From: Microbacterium sp. 4R-513
Lineage (GTDB): Bacteria > Actinomycetota > Actinomycetes > Actinomycetales > Microbacteriaceae
NCBI RefSeq assembly: GCF_011046485.1
Contig: NZ_CP049256.1
Span: 1,364,001 to 1,428,000 of the forward strand
Direction: 5' to 3'
DNA: 64,000 nucleotides
Made by a program: the position numbers and the translations under genes. Each line of letters begins with the position of its first letter. Positions within the stretch are counted from its first letter, which is position 1. Below are positions 1 to 10,753 of the stretch, in pieces. The notes beneath the pieces are model-generated. The model had not been told where the DNA came from, ran no database searches, and worked only from the letters and a program-made list of their open reading frames with translations.

Positions 1-1047
1 GGCCTCGTCGGGGACGAAGTAGGGGCTCGTGAGGATGACCTTCTCGGTCGCGCCGTAGATGAGCGAGAGGAACAGGCGGAGGTTGTTCTCGGTCGAGTAG
101 GTGGGTCCGCTCGGCACGACCTGGCACAGCAGATCGCCCCTCGCGGGCATCGACTCGACGGCGACGTACTCGTCCGCGAGCTGCTGGCCGGTCTCGATCG
201 CCCAGTCCGAGAGGAAGACGACATTGAGAGCGGATGCCGCGGGCCCCTCCACGCGCGTCACGAGCTCCTGCCACTGCAGCCCCCGCTTGATGTTCTTCGG
301 CGAGTCGTAGCTGCGGTCGATGAGGTTCTGCGACCCGGTGAACGCGACAGTCCCGTCGACCACGACGATCTTGCGGTGATTGCGCAGGTCGGGGCGCTGG
401 TACTTCCCCTTGAAGGGCTCGACGGGAAGCATCCACGACCACTCGACCCCGATCCGGTCGAGCTCGGCCGTCATCTCCTTCGAGTTCTTGACCTTGCGCG
501 TCGCGACGTGGTCGGCGAGGACGCGGATCTTGACTCCTCGCTTCACGGCGTTCTCCATGGCGGTGAAGAAGGGGCGCGTCGTGTCATCCAGCCCGATGAT
601 GAAGAACTCGACGTGCACGTAGCGCTCGGCCCTGTCGACCTCCTGCGCCATCTGCAGGATCGACCCGTTGTAGTCGCCGTTGAGTGTCATCGCATTGCCG
701 TGGAGGGCCGGGATGCCGGTCAGCGCCTCCGCCTGCTGGAGCACGCGCTGGAACCACCGCGGCTCGTCCTCGTGTGGGGGCTCGAGGTTCGCGAGGGCCA
801 CGCGCTCGCGGATCTGCGCATCGATGCGAGCCTGCTCCTCGACGCGGCGCTTGGGCAGCTTGATGCTGCCGATGAGGAGGAAGAGCAGGATGCCGAAGTA
901 CGGGAACAGGAAGATCGCGAGGAGCCAGGCCATCGCGGCCGTGGGTTTGCGGCGCTTGGGGAGGATCAGGAGCGCGGCCACGATGATCGCGGCGTTCACC
1001 AGGACTCCCGCGATCCAGATCAGGTTCGCGGTCAGGGCGGGTTCCAT
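1..1047 (-). CDS. cls: Cardiolipin synthase-like phospholipase D family protein (3' end outside window)
   Basis: Membrane phospholipid synthase that would join phosphatidylglycerol-type lipids into cardiolipin. The first 349 residues are visible and the gene runs off the left edge. An N-terminal hydrophobic pair of segments (about residues 5-50, with LLAIFLFPYFGILLFLLIG) matches the usual PLD_N anchor. A complete HKD motif, HRKIVVVDG (HxKxxxxD), follows in the middle, and the visible part ends in SPYFVPDEA, typical of the inter-domain region of bacterial cardiolipin synthases. The second HKD motif must lie outside. Start ATG chosen because it gives the expected MEPALTANLIWIAG N-terminus. It is divergent from the AI-2E permease. 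Family assignment is firm; the exact substrate is inferred. Confidence 0.9.
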   Translation of the reverse strand, partial: MEPALTANLIWIAGVLVNAAIIVAALLILPKRRKPTAAMAWLLAIFLFPYFGILLFLLIGSIKLPKRRVEEQARIDAQIRERVALANLEPPHEDEPRWFQRVLQQAEALTGIPALHGNAMTLNGDYNGSILQMAQEVDRAERYVHVEFFIIGLDDTTRPFFTAMENAVKRGVKIRVLADHVATRKVKNSKEMTAELDRIGVEWSWMLPVEPFKGKYQRPDLRNHRKIVVVDGTVAFTGSQNLIDRSYDSPKNIKRGLQWQELVTRVEGPAASALNVVFLSDWAIETGQQLADEYVAVESMPARGDLLCQVVPSGPTYSTENNLRLFLSLIYGATEKVILTSPYFVPDEA

Positions 1048-1187
1048 GGCGAGAGTCTCCCGACGTCACGGGCGGGACCGGTCCCCGCCGATGTCCTGAA
1101 CCGTACCGCGCGACGGTGCCTACCGTGTCATCCCGAGCGGGTGATCCCCCGGCCTCGTGGGAGGCGCGCTCGCCGGGTCGTGGGGCC

Positions 1188-1193
1188 TACAGT
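1188..1193 (+). promoter_or_regulatory. Leaderless -10 box (TACAGT)
   Basis: TACAGT lies with its first T exactly 12 nt before the ATG at 1200, so transcription should begin at or next to the start codon. No Shine-Dalgarno sequence is visible. Confidence 0.6.
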
Positions 1194-1199
1194 GGCGCC

Positions 1200-2381
1200 A
1201 TGAGCGACTCGTCCGCCTCGATCGGCGCGCCCCTGCCACCCGCGGAGCAGCCGATGGCGGCGACCCTGGTGACGCCGGATGCCGAGGCATCCGTCCCCCG
1301 CGCGGAACCCGAGACCGGCATCAGGGGCAAGATCCTCGCCGTCATCGACCGGCCGCTCGTGGGGGGCTTCGCGGCGACCCTCGGCGTGCTCGGCGCTCTG
1401 CTCCTCGGTGCGGCGCTCATCTCGATCTCGACGATCCTCGTCTACATCGCGCTCGCCCTCTTCCTGTCGCTGGGGCTCGACCCCATCGTGCGGCTGCTCG
1501 AGCGCCACAACGTCAAGCGGGGCGCGGGGATCGGCATCGTCTTCGGCGCGTTCGCGCTGCTCATGGCGGCGTTCCTGATCTTCGTGCTTCCGCCTGTCCT
1601 GGCGCAGATCGGGCAGTTCGTGCGGGCCATCCCGGAGGGGCTCGACGAGATCCCGCAGGCCGACTGGTTCCTCGCGCTCCCTGCCGACTGGCAGGTCGGC
1701 CTCGGCGTCGCGATCGACCAGCTCGCGGCAACCCTGTCCGACCCGGCCTTCCTCGCCGCGCTCGGGGGAGGGGTGCTGTCGGTCGGGGTCGGCATCGTCG
1801 CCGCGATCTCGGGCGGGTTCATCGTCGTGGCGCTGACGCTGTACTTCCTCGCCTCGCTCTCGGCCATGAAGAACGCGCTCTACTCGCTCGCGCCGGCGCG
1901 GTCCCGGCCGAAGCTGAGCGACATGACGGAGCGCATCACCGGCTCCGTCGGAAGCGCCCTCATCGGCTCGGTCACGCTCTCCTCGCTGAACGCGATCGTC
2001 GTGTTCGTGCTGCACATCGTCATCGGACTGCCGTTTCCGGCCCTCATGGCGGTGGTGGCCTTCGTCATCACGCTCATCCCGCTGTTCGGCTCGGTCATCT
2101 TCTGGATCCTGGCGTCGGTCATCGCGCTCTTCTCGAGTCCGCAGCAGGCGCTCATCTTCTTCATCGCCTACCTCGTCTACATCCAGATCGAGTCCTACGT
2201 CGTGAGCCCGCGTGTCATGAACCGTGCGATCTCGATCCCCGCCGCGCTCGTGCTCATCGCCGCGATGGTCGGCGGCACCCTCATGGGCGTCCTCGGCGTG
2301 CTGGTAGCCCTGCCGGTGACGGCGTCGATCCTGCTCATCATCCGTGAGGTCGTCGTTCCCAAGCAGGACCTCAAGACCTGA
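1200..2381 (+). CDS. AI-2E family transporter
   Basis: Polytopic inner-membrane protein of 393 residues in the AI-2E exporter family (TqsA/YdiK-like). Members export varied small molecules, and the name does not prove autoinducer-2 transport. After a polar, proline-rich N-terminus of about 60 residues there are hydrophobic segments at roughly 65-110 (paired helices), 130-150, 215-245 and a cluster from 265 to 385. The C-terminal GGTLMGVLGVLVALPVTA is characteristic of the family. Upstream in-frame codons exist, but ATG 1200 is preferred because a -10 box sits 12 nt ahead and the hydrophilic extension looks non-native. A GC-rich hairpin follows the stop. Confidence 0.9.
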   Translation: MSDSSASIGAPLPPAEQPMAATLVTPDAEASVPRAEPETGIRGKILAVIDRPLVGGFAATLGVLGALLLGAALISISTILVYIALALFLSLGLDPIVRLLERHNVKRGAGIGIVFGAFALLMAAFLIFVLPPVLAQIGQFVRAIPEGLDEIPQADWFLALPADWQVGLGVAIDQLAATLSDPAFLAALGGGVLSVGVGIVAAISGGFIVVALTLYFLASLSAMKNALYSLAPARSRPKLSDMTERITGSVGSALIGSVTLSSLNAIVVFVLHIVIGLPFPALMAVVAFVITLIPLFGSVIFWILASVIALFSSPQQALIFFIAYLVYIQIESYVVSPRVMNRAISIPAALVLIAAMVGGTLMGVLGVLVALPVTASILLIIREVVVPKQDLKT

Positions 2382-2382
2382 G

Positions 2383-2413
2383 CGGGCCGCCCCGGCGCGG
2401 TCTCCGCGGCCCG
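2383..2413 (+). terminator. Possible GC hairpin after the AI-2E permease
   Basis: CGGGCCGC (2383-2390) pairs with GCGGCCCG (2406-2413) immediately after the stop. There is no T tract, so terminator function is only possible. Confidence 0.35.
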
Positions 2414-2492
2414 GAAGGGCGCTCGGGTAGAGTGGTCGGGCGCCTGGGCCCCCTTCCCGGCGCGCCGCAGAGATAGGCAGCCACCGATTCCC

Positions 2493-3713
2493 GTGACTCC
2501 CCCCGCGACTCCCGACAGTTCCGCCGTCGACACCGGCGCGCGCCCCGAGCGACTCACCATCCTCATCGGAGCGGACACCTTCTTCCCCGACGTCAACGGC
2601 GCCGCGCGGTTCGCCGAGCGTCTGGCGGCCGGCCTCGTCGCACGAGGCCACGACGTGCACGTCGCCGCGCCCAGCAAGACGCACCGCCAGCACGGCACGT
2701 TCCGCGAGGTCATCGAGGGCGAGGAGATGACGATCCACCGCCTGCCGTCGTGGCGCTGGTACCCGCACGACTGGCTGCGCTTCGTCATGCCCTTCCGCTC
2801 CAAGTACTACGCCCGCCGCGTGCTCAGCGAGGTGCAGCCGGACGTCGTGCACATCCAGTCGCACATCGTCATCGGCCGCGGGCTCACCCGCATCGCCCGG
2901 CAGCGAGGCATCCCGGTCGTCGCGACGAACCACGTGATGGCCGAGAACGTCCTGGACTTCACGATCCTGCCGAAGGCCGTGACCCGCCGCGCCGTCAAGC
3001 TCGCGTGGGACGACGCCAAGCGCACGTTCGACATGACCCGCGCGGTGACGACGCCGACGCGCAAGGCGGCCGAGTTCCTCGAGCACACGATCAAGATCCG
3101 CGACGTCATCGCGATCAGCTGCGGCATCGATCGGTCGAACTACACACCCGACCTGACCCCGCGCGACGCGAATCGCATCCTCTTCGTCGGCCGCCTCACG
3201 ACCGAGAAGCGGATCGACGACGTGCTGCGCGCCATCGCGAAGCTCGACCCGGCGCTCGATGTGCACTTCGACGTCGTCGGCGGCGGCGACCAGCGCCGCA
3301 ACCTCGAGCACCTGACGCACCAGCTCGGCCTCGAGAGCCGCGTCACATTCCACGGCCACACGTCCGAGGAGGAGCTCCGCTCCCTCTACTCGCGCGCCAG
3401 CGTCTTCGCGATCGCGTCGATCGCCGAGCTGCAGTCGATCGCGACGATGGAGGCCATGGCCTCGGGGCTGCCGGTCGTGGCGGCCGATGCCGTCGCTCTT
3501 CCCCACCTCGTGCACGACGGCGAGAACGGCTATCTCTTTGAGCCGGGCGACGTCGATCAGCTCGCCGCGCGACTCACGGATGTGCTGACCGCATCGCCAG
3601 AGGATCGCCTGCGCATGCAGCAGGCATCGCTCGACGGCGTCAAGGTGCACGACATCCACCGGACGCTCGACACCTTCGAGGCGCTCTACCGCGACGAACC
3701 GCTGCCCGAGTAG
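2493..3713 (+). CDS. GT4-family glycosyltransferase
   Basis: Retaining glycosyltransferase of 406 residues with a two-Rossmann GT-B fold, resembling actinobacterial mannosyltransferases of the PimB/MgtA type. It would transfer a sugar from a nucleotide donor to a lipid or cell-envelope acceptor on the cytoplasmic face. The acceptor site begins with ADTFFPDVNGAARF. The C-terminal half contains VGRLTTEKRIDDVLRAI and the donor-binding IAELQSIATMEAMASGLPVV (E-x7-E type). Start GTG at 2493. A TAGAGT box at 2428-2433 could start a transcript with a leader of about 50 nt. It lies 7 bp ahead of a second GT4 gene, so the two are probably co-transcribed. Sugar and acceptor cannot be read from the sequence. 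Confidence 0.9.
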   Translation: MTPPATPDSSAVDTGARPERLTILIGADTFFPDVNGAARFAERLAAGLVARGHDVHVAAPSKTHRQHGTFREVIEGEEMTIHRLPSWRWYPHDWLRFVMPFRSKYYARRVLSEVQPDVVHIQSHIVIGRGLTRIARQRGIPVVATNHVMAENVLDFTILPKAVTRRAVKLAWDDAKRTFDMTRAVTTPTRKAAEFLEHTIKIRDVIAISCGIDRSNYTPDLTPRDANRILFVGRLTTEKRIDDVLRAIAKLDPALDVHFDVVGGGDQRRNLEHLTHQLGLESRVTFHGHTSEEELRSLYSRASVFAIASIAELQSIATMEAMASGLPVVAADAVALPHLVHDGENGYLFEPGDVDQLAARLTDVLTASPEDRLRMQQASLDGVKVHDIHRTLDTFEALYRDEPLPE

Positions 3714-3720
3714 GCCCGCC

Positions 3721-4920
3721 GTGCACGTCGTGATGTTCGGCGACCAGCACGTCGAGTCGCTCGGCGGGGCCCAGGTCTCGATGCGTCTGCAGCGGCGGTT
3801 CCTCGAGCGTGCCGGGCACACCGTCACGATCGTGGCACCCGCGATGCACGGGCCGCGCGGGAAGGCCGTCCGGCCCGACCCCGCCTACGTCGACCTGCCG
3901 TCCATCCCCCTCACGCCCGATCGCGAGTACTCCTTCACCTGGCCCGGCTCCCGGACCGACAGATGGGTGGATGCCGCGCTCCGCGGCCGTCCGGCGGTCG
4001 ACGTCGTGCACGTCCAGGCCGACTTCTGGGGTGCGTACATCGGCCACCGGTTCGCTGCTCGGCACCGGCTTCCCGTCGTCCACACGATGCACAACCGCGT
4101 CGACGTCGGCATCGAGGCGACGGCTCCCATGCCGAAGCTCGTCCTCCGCGTGCTCAACGCGTGGGAGCGCCGCGCCCTGGGCGGGGGCGGGGCGGGCGTC
4201 GACGGCTGGGCCTATCTGCGCCGCTTCGCGGCCCGCAGCGCGGCCGTCACCGCGCCGTCGAGCCATTTCGCCGGGCGCCTCGAGCAGCACGGCGTCGTGC
4301 CAGCCTCGGGCCGGGTCGACGTCATCTGGAACGGGATCGATGACGAGGTGCTCGACGCCGCGCTGGCCGAGCCGTCGAACGGTCGCACTCCCGGACCGCC
4401 GAGGTTCGTCTGGCTCGGACGCATGAGCCCCGAGAAGCGGCTGCTTCCCTTCCTCGAGGCGCTCGCCGAGTCCGGCGTCCGCGCCGACATCGAGATCATC
4501 GGCGGCGGCGGACAGCTCGGCGCGGCGCGCCGGCTCGTCGAGAAGCGGCGGCCCGCGGCATCCGTCGTCTTCGCCGGCAGGCAGACCTACGCCGAGACCC
4601 TGCGCCGCATCCGAGCCGCCGATGCGGTCGTTCAGACCTCGATCGGCTTCGAGACGCAGGGGATGACCGTGTTCGAGGCCGCATCGCTCGGGACGCCCTC
4701 GATCGTGAGCGACCCCGACATCGCGGCCGAGCTGGGCTCGGGCTTCTGGCGGGTGCGGGATGCCTCGACCCCCGCGCTCGCGGACGCGCTGCGGCGGGCC
4801 GCCGCCGACGTCGAGGCCGGGACGGCGCCGGTGCCCGATGCGTCGATCCGCGAGCGGTTCCGCCAGTCCTCGAGGACGGCAGCCATGGTCGAGGTCTACG
4901 ACCGGGTGCGCGCCCGCTGA
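3721..4920 (+). CDS. GT4-family glycosyltransferase
   Basis: Second GT-B glycosyltransferase (399 residues), 7 bp after the first, from a GTG start. N-terminal domain starts MHVVMFGDQHVESLGGAQVS. The donor domain has LGRMSPEKRLLPFLEAL and FETQGMTVFEAASLGTPSIV, the usual GT4 signature with two glutamates. Acceptor-side residues differ clearly from the upstream protein, so these are not a simple duplication. They may act one after the other on one glycolipid. No transmembrane segment or signal peptide is seen, in keeping with a peripheral cytoplasmic enzyme. Specificity unknown. Confidence 0.9.
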   Translation: MHVVMFGDQHVESLGGAQVSMRLQRRFLERAGHTVTIVAPAMHGPRGKAVRPDPAYVDLPSIPLTPDREYSFTWPGSRTDRWVDAALRGRPAVDVVHVQADFWGAYIGHRFAARHRLPVVHTMHNRVDVGIEATAPMPKLVLRVLNAWERRALGGGGAGVDGWAYLRRFAARSAAVTAPSSHFAGRLEQHGVVPASGRVDVIWNGIDDEVLDAALAEPSNGRTPGPPRFVWLGRMSPEKRLLPFLEALAESGVRADIEIIGGGGQLGAARRLVEKRRPAASVVFAGRQTYAETLRRIRAADAVVQTSIGFETQGMTVFEAASLGTPSIVSDPDIAAELGSGFWRVRDASTPALADALRRAAADVEAGTAPVPDASIRERFRQSSRTAAMVEVYDRVRAR

Positions 4921-4938
4921 CGCGGGGCGGCGGCGTGG

Positions 4939-5055
4939 CTAGGGAAGGCGGGTGCGGTCGGTCGGCGTCCGGCGGTAGCCGTCCCTGGGGAGGGCGGCGA
5001 TCGTCGAGGCGAAGGCGACCACGGAAAGGGCTGCGAGAAGAATCACCATCAACAT
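4939..5055 (-). CDS. Small single-pass membrane peptide (38 aa)
   Basis: A 38-codon reading frame starting ATG at 5055 and ending TAG at 4939. The product begins MLMVILLAALSVVAFASTIA, a clear transmembrane helix. A positively charged tail follows, including RDGYRRTPTD and ending TRLP. From memory, short peptides with one helix followed by RDGYRR occur next to other genes in Microbacteriaceae, but I know no assigned function. It diverges from the GlxA-type regulator, and its start codon lies in the block of TGGCAG/CTGCCA half-sites. Most likely single-pass membrane; topology and function are open. Confidence 0.6.
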   Translation of the reverse strand: MLMVILLAALSVVAFASTIAALPRDGYRRTPTDRTRLP

Positions 5056-5128
5056 GGCAGAAACGCTACGCTTGCGCCGGAACTGCCACGAGTGGCAGGA
5101 TGGACAGGCATCGTGCGAAAACTGCCAC
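5053..5128 (+). promoter_or_regulatory. CTGCCAC half-site cluster, putative operator of the GlxA-type regulator
   Basis: A perfect inverted repeat CTGCCAC-GA-GTGGCAG spans 5083-5098. A further CTGCCAC is at 5122-5128, and an inverted half TGGCAG at 5055-5060. The cluster fills the divergent region between the 38-aa membrane peptide and the regulator gene, which fits autoregulation. Binding is inferred. Confidence 0.55.
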
Positions 5129-5170
5129 CGTGAGGGCGGCCTCGATGCATCGGCTCGCTACGACCGGGAG

Positions 5171-6175
5171 ATGCCCATGAAGACCGTCGCCGTCATCGTC
5201 CAAGACGGGTTCGCGCCCTTCGAATTCGGCCTCGCGTGCGAGGCGTTCGGGCTCGACCGCTCGGATGACGGCATCCCGAACTTCGACTTCCGCATCGTCA
5301 CGCCCGAACCCGGGCCTGTCAGCGCCAACATCGGCTTCTCTATCAACGTCGAGCACGACCTCACGTTCGCGGACGAGGCGGACCTCGTCGTCGTGACGCC
5401 GATCCCGCGCCGGTCGTGGGGGAGCGTCGACGAGCGGGTCCTCGACGTGGTGCGGCGCGCCGCCGCCCGCGGCGCGTGGGTGCTGAGCGTGTGCAGCGGG
5501 TCGTTCGTCATGGCGGCCTCGGGCATCCTCGACGGGCGCCGTGCCACGACCCACTGGAAGTACGCCGCGACGATGAAGGCGATGTATCCGTCGATCGACG
5601 TCGACCCCGACGTGCTCTACGTCCAGGACGGCCACCTCATCACGAGTGCCGGCACCGCCGCGGGCCTCGACGCCTGCCTGCATCTCCTGCGCCAGGAGCT
5701 GGGCGCCGAGATGGCCAACAAGATCGCGCGCCGCATGGTCGTGCCGCCGCAGCGCGACGGGGGGCAGGCGCAGTTCATCGACCGGCCGCTGCCGGAGGTG
5801 CAGAGCCTCTCGCTCGCGCCGGTGACCGACTGGATGCTCGAGAACATCCGCCTCGAGCTCACCGTCGACCAGCTCGCCGCGAAGGCGCACATGTCGCCGC
5901 GCACGTTCGCACGGCGCTTCAAGGCCGATTTCGGAGCCACGCCGGCGGCGTGGCTCGCCCGCCAGCGGATCATCCACGCCCAGCGCCTCCTCGAGAAGAC
6001 CGACCTGGGCCTCGACCGCATCGCGTACGAGAGCGGGTTCGGCTCGGCCGCTGTGCTGCGGCAGAACTTCGCGCGCGTGCTCGGCATCACCCCGACGGCC
6101 TACCGCGCGCGCTTCTGCTGCACGGCTCCCGCTGCCCGGGCTGCGCAGAAGGATGCCGAGGTGCTCGTCGCCTGA
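5171..6175 (+). CDS. GlxA-family transcriptional regulator (DJ-1/PfpI-like domain plus AraC HTH)
   Basis: Transcription factor of 334 residues. Residues about 1-185 form a DJ-1/PfpI-like class I glutamine-amidotransferase-fold domain: it opens [18 protein letters not shown], and the nucleophile-elbow region is [15 protein letters not shown] with the cysteine present. Residues about 215-315 form the AraC double HTH, with [20 protein letters not shown] and the second-helix signature [20 protein letters not shown]. Proteins of this type usually activate genes for amino-acid-derivative or aldehyde metabolism; the effector here is unknown. ATG 5171 chosen over the upstream in-frame ATG because homology begins here. 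ATG 5177 is also possible. Palindromic half-sites immediately upstream suggest autoregulation. Confidence 0.9.
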   Translation: MPMKTVAVIVQDGFAPFEFGLACEAFGLDRSDDGIPNFDFRIVTPEPGPVSANIGFSINVEHDLTFADEADLVVVTPIPRRSWGSVDERVLDVVRRAAARGAWVLSVCSGSFVMAASGILDGRRATTHWKYAATMKAMYPSIDVDPDVLYVQDGHLITSAGTAAGLDACLHLLRQELGAEMANKIARRMVVPPQRDGGQAQFIDRPLPEVQSLSLAPVTDWMLENIRLELTVDQLAAKAHMSPRTFARRFKADFGATPAAWLARQRIIHAQRLLEKTDLGLDRIAYESGFGSAAVLRQNFARVLGITPTAYRARFCCTAPAARAAQKDAEVLVA

Positions 6176-6232
6176 CGCGCTCCCCTTGGCTACGGACGGC
6201 GTGGCGAAGCGCCGGGGGTGATCGGCCGCGCA

Positions 6233-6261
6233 TTGCCGCGGCATCCTTCGCCTGCTAAACT
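6233..6261 (+). promoter_or_regulatory. clpB promoter, -35 TTGCCG / -10 TAAACT
   Basis: TTGCCG (6233-6238) and TAAACT (6256-6261) are separated by exactly 17 bp. The -10 overlaps the HAIR-like operator, so a bound repressor would block polymerase. Confidence 0.7.
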
Positions 6262-6283
6262 TGAGCCAGAACGACTCAAGTTT
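6257..6283 (+). promoter_or_regulatory. HAIR element (HspR-type operator) before clpB
   Basis: AAACTTGAG (6257-6265) and CTCAAGTTT (6275-6283) are 9-bp perfect inverted arms separated by 9 bp. This matches the known HspR-associated inverted repeat, CTTGAGT-N7-ACTCAAG, with one mismatch. It overlaps the -10 box. HspR itself is not in the window. Confidence 0.85.
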
Positions 6284-6308
6284 TAGTCGCAAAGCTTCCA
6301 GGAGACAG

Positions 6309-8516
<2,208 letters not shown>

Positions 8517-8538
8517 CGTCGGCACGCGAGCCCGAGCG

Positions 8539-8578
8539 ACGGATGCCCCGTCCCGCAGGTGCGGGACGGGGCATCCGT
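8539..8578 (+). terminator. Bidirectional intrinsic terminator between clpB and the nitroreductase gene
   Basis: Perfect 18-bp arms (8539-8556 and 8561-8578) with an AGGT loop and TTCTTC after the right arm. It sits between two convergent genes. Confidence 0.85.
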
Positions 8579-8593
8579 TCTTCGTGGTTTGCG

Positions 8594-9175
8594 TCAGTCG
8601 TTCACGAGCACCGACTCGGCGACAGGACGGCGCACGCGGGGGGCGTTCTCGCGCGCCTGCAGCTCGTCGGAGGCGGTGCGGATGTCGCCGAGCTCGCCGA
8701 CGGCCATGACGGTCACCGGCACGAAGCCCTCGGCGAGACCGAAGCCGGCCGCGATCGCCGCGTGGTCGAAGCCGCCCATCTGGTGCGTCGAGAGGCCCGC
8801 GGCGTGCGCCTGGACCGTGAAGTGGGCGGCGACCTGGCCGGCGTCGTACTCGGCCCAGCGCATCGGCTTGCCGTCGCGCTCCGTCTCGGCGATGAAGACC
8901 ACGAGAGCCGCGGCGTCGCCGGCCCACGCGCTGTTGAAGCCTGCGAGCGACGCGAGCACCTTCGCGTGCGACTGCGAACCGCGGCGGGCGACGATGACGC
9001 GCCACGCCTGGGTGTTGGCGGCGGTGGGGGTCCAGCGCGCGGCCTCGAGGGCGCTCGCGAGGGCGGCCTCGTCGATGACGGCGTCGCGGTCGAAGATGCG
9101 GGTGCTCCAGCGCTCGGCGAGGATGTCGAGGATCGGGGCGTCCGTCTCGGCGGTGCGGTCGATGAGAGTGGACAT
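8594..9175 (-). CDS. Nitroreductase family protein
   Basis: FMN-dependent NAD(P)H oxidoreductase of 193 residues. Near the N-terminus are LAERWSTRIFDRDAVIDEAA and LEAARWTPTAANTQAWRVIV, the phosphate- and flavin-binding features of the family (usual RRSxRxF and APSxxNxQPW). The C-terminal half contains HQMGGFDHAAIAAGFGLAEG, usual in this branch. Expected to be a cytosolic homodimer reducing nitro- or quinone-type compounds. ATG 9175 chosen because AAGGAGA lies 7 nt upstream; an upstream in-frame start gives only a basic, cysteine-rich tail. Converges with clpB across a terminator. Confidence 0.9.
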   Translation of the reverse strand: MSTLIDRTAETDAPILDILAERWSTRIFDRDAVIDEAALASALEAARWTPTAANTQAWRVIVARRGSQSHAKVLASLAGFNSAWAGDAAALVVFIAETERDGKPMRWAEYDAGQVAAHFTVQAHAAGLSTHQMGGFDHAAIAAGFGLAEGFVPVTVMAVGELGDIRTASDELQARENAPRVRRPVAESVLVND

Positions 9176-9288
9176 GGGCGTCTCCTTGGGTTGAGCGGTT
9201 CTGCGGGGACGCCTTCGGCCCGGATCTATGCAACAGCATGAATCCCGGAACCATTCCCGCACGTCCCGGCCAGCGGGAGCGGGTGGGC

Positions 9289-9294
9289 TACGGT
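9289..9294 (+). promoter_or_regulatory. Leaderless -10 box (TACGGT)
   Basis: First T exactly 12 nt before ATG 9301; no ribosome-binding site visible. Confidence 0.55.
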
Positions 9295-9300
9295 CGGATC

Positions 9301-9765
9301 ATGCGGATGGCAGGCTCCGGCCGTTTCGTCTTCGTCGCCCAGTGGGTGGCGGCGGTGCTGCTGCCCGTGTTCTTCTTCCTCGGCCGCAGCCTCGTCGGCG
9401 CTGAGCTCGGGTGGCTCGCCCTCGTGGGGATCGTCTACGGGATCTTCGTCATCCTGATCCTGCTCGTGCCGCCGCTGCTGACGCTCTTCGACACCGAGGG
9501 CCGCCGCCGGCGCTCTACGCGGCTGCTGTACGACATCTCGAGCTTCGTGCTGTGGGCGGGACTCGTCGTCGGCGCGCTCACGGCCCCCGACTCCGGCGAC
9601 AGCGGGCACCTCGACTCCGCGTTCACGACCTGGACCGGCGCTTCGTACGAGGTGTCGCAGGCGATCTTCATCGGCGCCGCCGAGGTGACCGGCATCGCCT
9701 ATCTCGCGCAGCTCGTGACCGCGATCATCGGCATCGTCCGCGGCCGCCGGGTCGCCGCATCGTGA
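9301..9765 (+). CDS. Hypothetical four-helix membrane protein
   Basis: A 154-residue protein with four hydrophobic helices at about residues 8-30 (FVFVAQWVAAVLLPVFFFLG), 35-60, 80-100 and 120-145. Charged loops are short, including DTEGRRRRSTR between helices 2 and 3. No catalytic motif or known family is recognised. Start ATG 9301 rests on the -10 box 12 nt upstream. Its stop overlaps the GTG of the following UbiA-type gene (GTGA), so the two are translationally coupled. A role linked to the prenyltransferase is possible but unproven. Confidence 0.8.
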   Translation: MRMAGSGRFVFVAQWVAAVLLPVFFFLGRSLVGAELGWLALVGIVYGIFVILILLVPPLLTLFDTEGRRRRSTRLLYDISSFVLWAGLVVGALTAPDSGDSGHLDSAFTTWTGASYEVSQAIFIGAAEVTGIAYLAQLVTAIIGIVRGRRVAAS

Positions 9766-10605
9766 GGATCGTCCGCGCGCTCTGGGGTTCGACGCATCCG
9801 GGACCCACGCTCGTCGTCACGGGTCTCGCCCTCGCGCTCGGGATAGCCGTGGGGCTCGACCCGTGGCGGCTCGTGCTCCTGACCATCGCCGTCTTCTTCG
9901 GCCAGCTCTCGATCGGCCTCTCGAACGACGCCGTCGACGCTCCCCGCGACCGCGCCGTCGGGCGCACCGACAAGCCGATCGCGCGGGGCGACGTCAGCGA
10001 GCGCGCCGCCTGGGCGGCCGCGATCACGACCGTGGCGCTCGCACTCGTGCTCTCGGCTCCCCTCGGGTTCGGGATGCTGGCGGCCCACGCCGTCTTCCTC
10101 GCCTCGGCGTGGTCGTACAACGCCGCTCTGAAGTCGACGCCGTTCTCGATCGTCCCGTTCCTCGTGAGCTTCGGGATCTTCCCGTCCCTCGCGACGCTGG
10201 CCGCGCCAGACCCCGGAGTGGCCGCGCCGTGGGGGGTGGATCGCGGGCGCCGCGCTCGGCGCGGCCGTGCATCTGACGAACGTCCTTCCCGACCTCGACG
10301 ACGACCGGCGCACCGGGGTCCGCGGCCTGCCTCACCGGCTCGGAGCCCGCGCCTCGGCCGTCGTCGCGGCGGCCGGCATCGTCGTGGGCGCGGTCGCGGT
10401 GCTCGTCGGGTCGTCGGGCGCCGACCTCGGCGCCGTCGCGCCGATCGGCTGGGCGTTCTTCGCCGCCGTGGTGCTCGTCGCGGTCGCGACCGCCGTGCTG
10501 GCTCTCGTCCGGCCCCCGACGAGGCTGCTGTTCCGCCTCGTCATGCTCGCGGCGCTCCTCCTCGCCGCGCAGCTCGTCGCGACGGGCGGCGCGGTCGCGG
10601 CTTGA
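9762..10605 (+). pseudogene. UbiA-family prenyltransferase, disrupted by a +1 shift in a G6 run
   Basis: Membrane prenyltransferase that would attach an isoprenoid chain to an aromatic acceptor. The first frame (GTG 9762) encodes the first Asp-rich motif, NDAVDAPRDRAVGRTDKP, and several helices, then ends coherently at AAPWG. The second frame continues GWIAGAALGAAVHLTNVLPD and contains the second Asp-rich motif, DLDDDRRTGVRGLP, and the last helices, ending at TGA 10605. The break falls in six Gs at 10231-10236; removing one G gives an uninterrupted 280-residue UbiA protein. As written, the product lacks its second metal/diphosphate-binding motif. It is either an assembly insertion, a true mutation or phase variation. 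It converges on a type III PKS operon, so the substrate may be that operon's phenolic lipid (inference). Confidence 0.85.
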
Positions 10606-10649
10606 GGCCCGGCCGGCCGCCGGCGGCGAGACCGGCCGGCGGCAAGTAC

Positions 10650-10713
10650 GTACGTTCTCGTCGAAAGCACCCGAAATGTGCGGGCATAACGTGTGGTTTC
10701 GGCGAGATCGTAC
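10650..10713. repeat. Imperfect 21-bp inverted repeat between convergent UbiA and PKS operons
   Basis: Arms 10650-10670 and 10693-10713 match in 18 of 21 positions (core GTACGWTCTCGYCGAAA) around a 22-bp loop. It could be a bidirectional terminator-like hairpin or a small extragenic mobile repeat. There is no T tract. Confidence 0.55.
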
Positions 10714-10753
10714 GCTTTCGCCGCCCTGGAAAGGGGGGCGGGGCGGGCGGCGC

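Noticed and set aside
1128..3827. Very long open frame antisense to the AI-2E and glycosyltransferase genes
   Set aside because: It mirrors high-GC coding sequence on the other strand; the product is Arg/Asp/Val-rich with no motif, while the plus-strand proteins have clear families.
10231..10236. Programmed +1 frameshifting at the UbiA G run
   Set aside because: No stimulatory structure or slippery heptamer typical of programmed shifts, and two unrelated genes show the same one-G excess, so error or phase variation is simpler.
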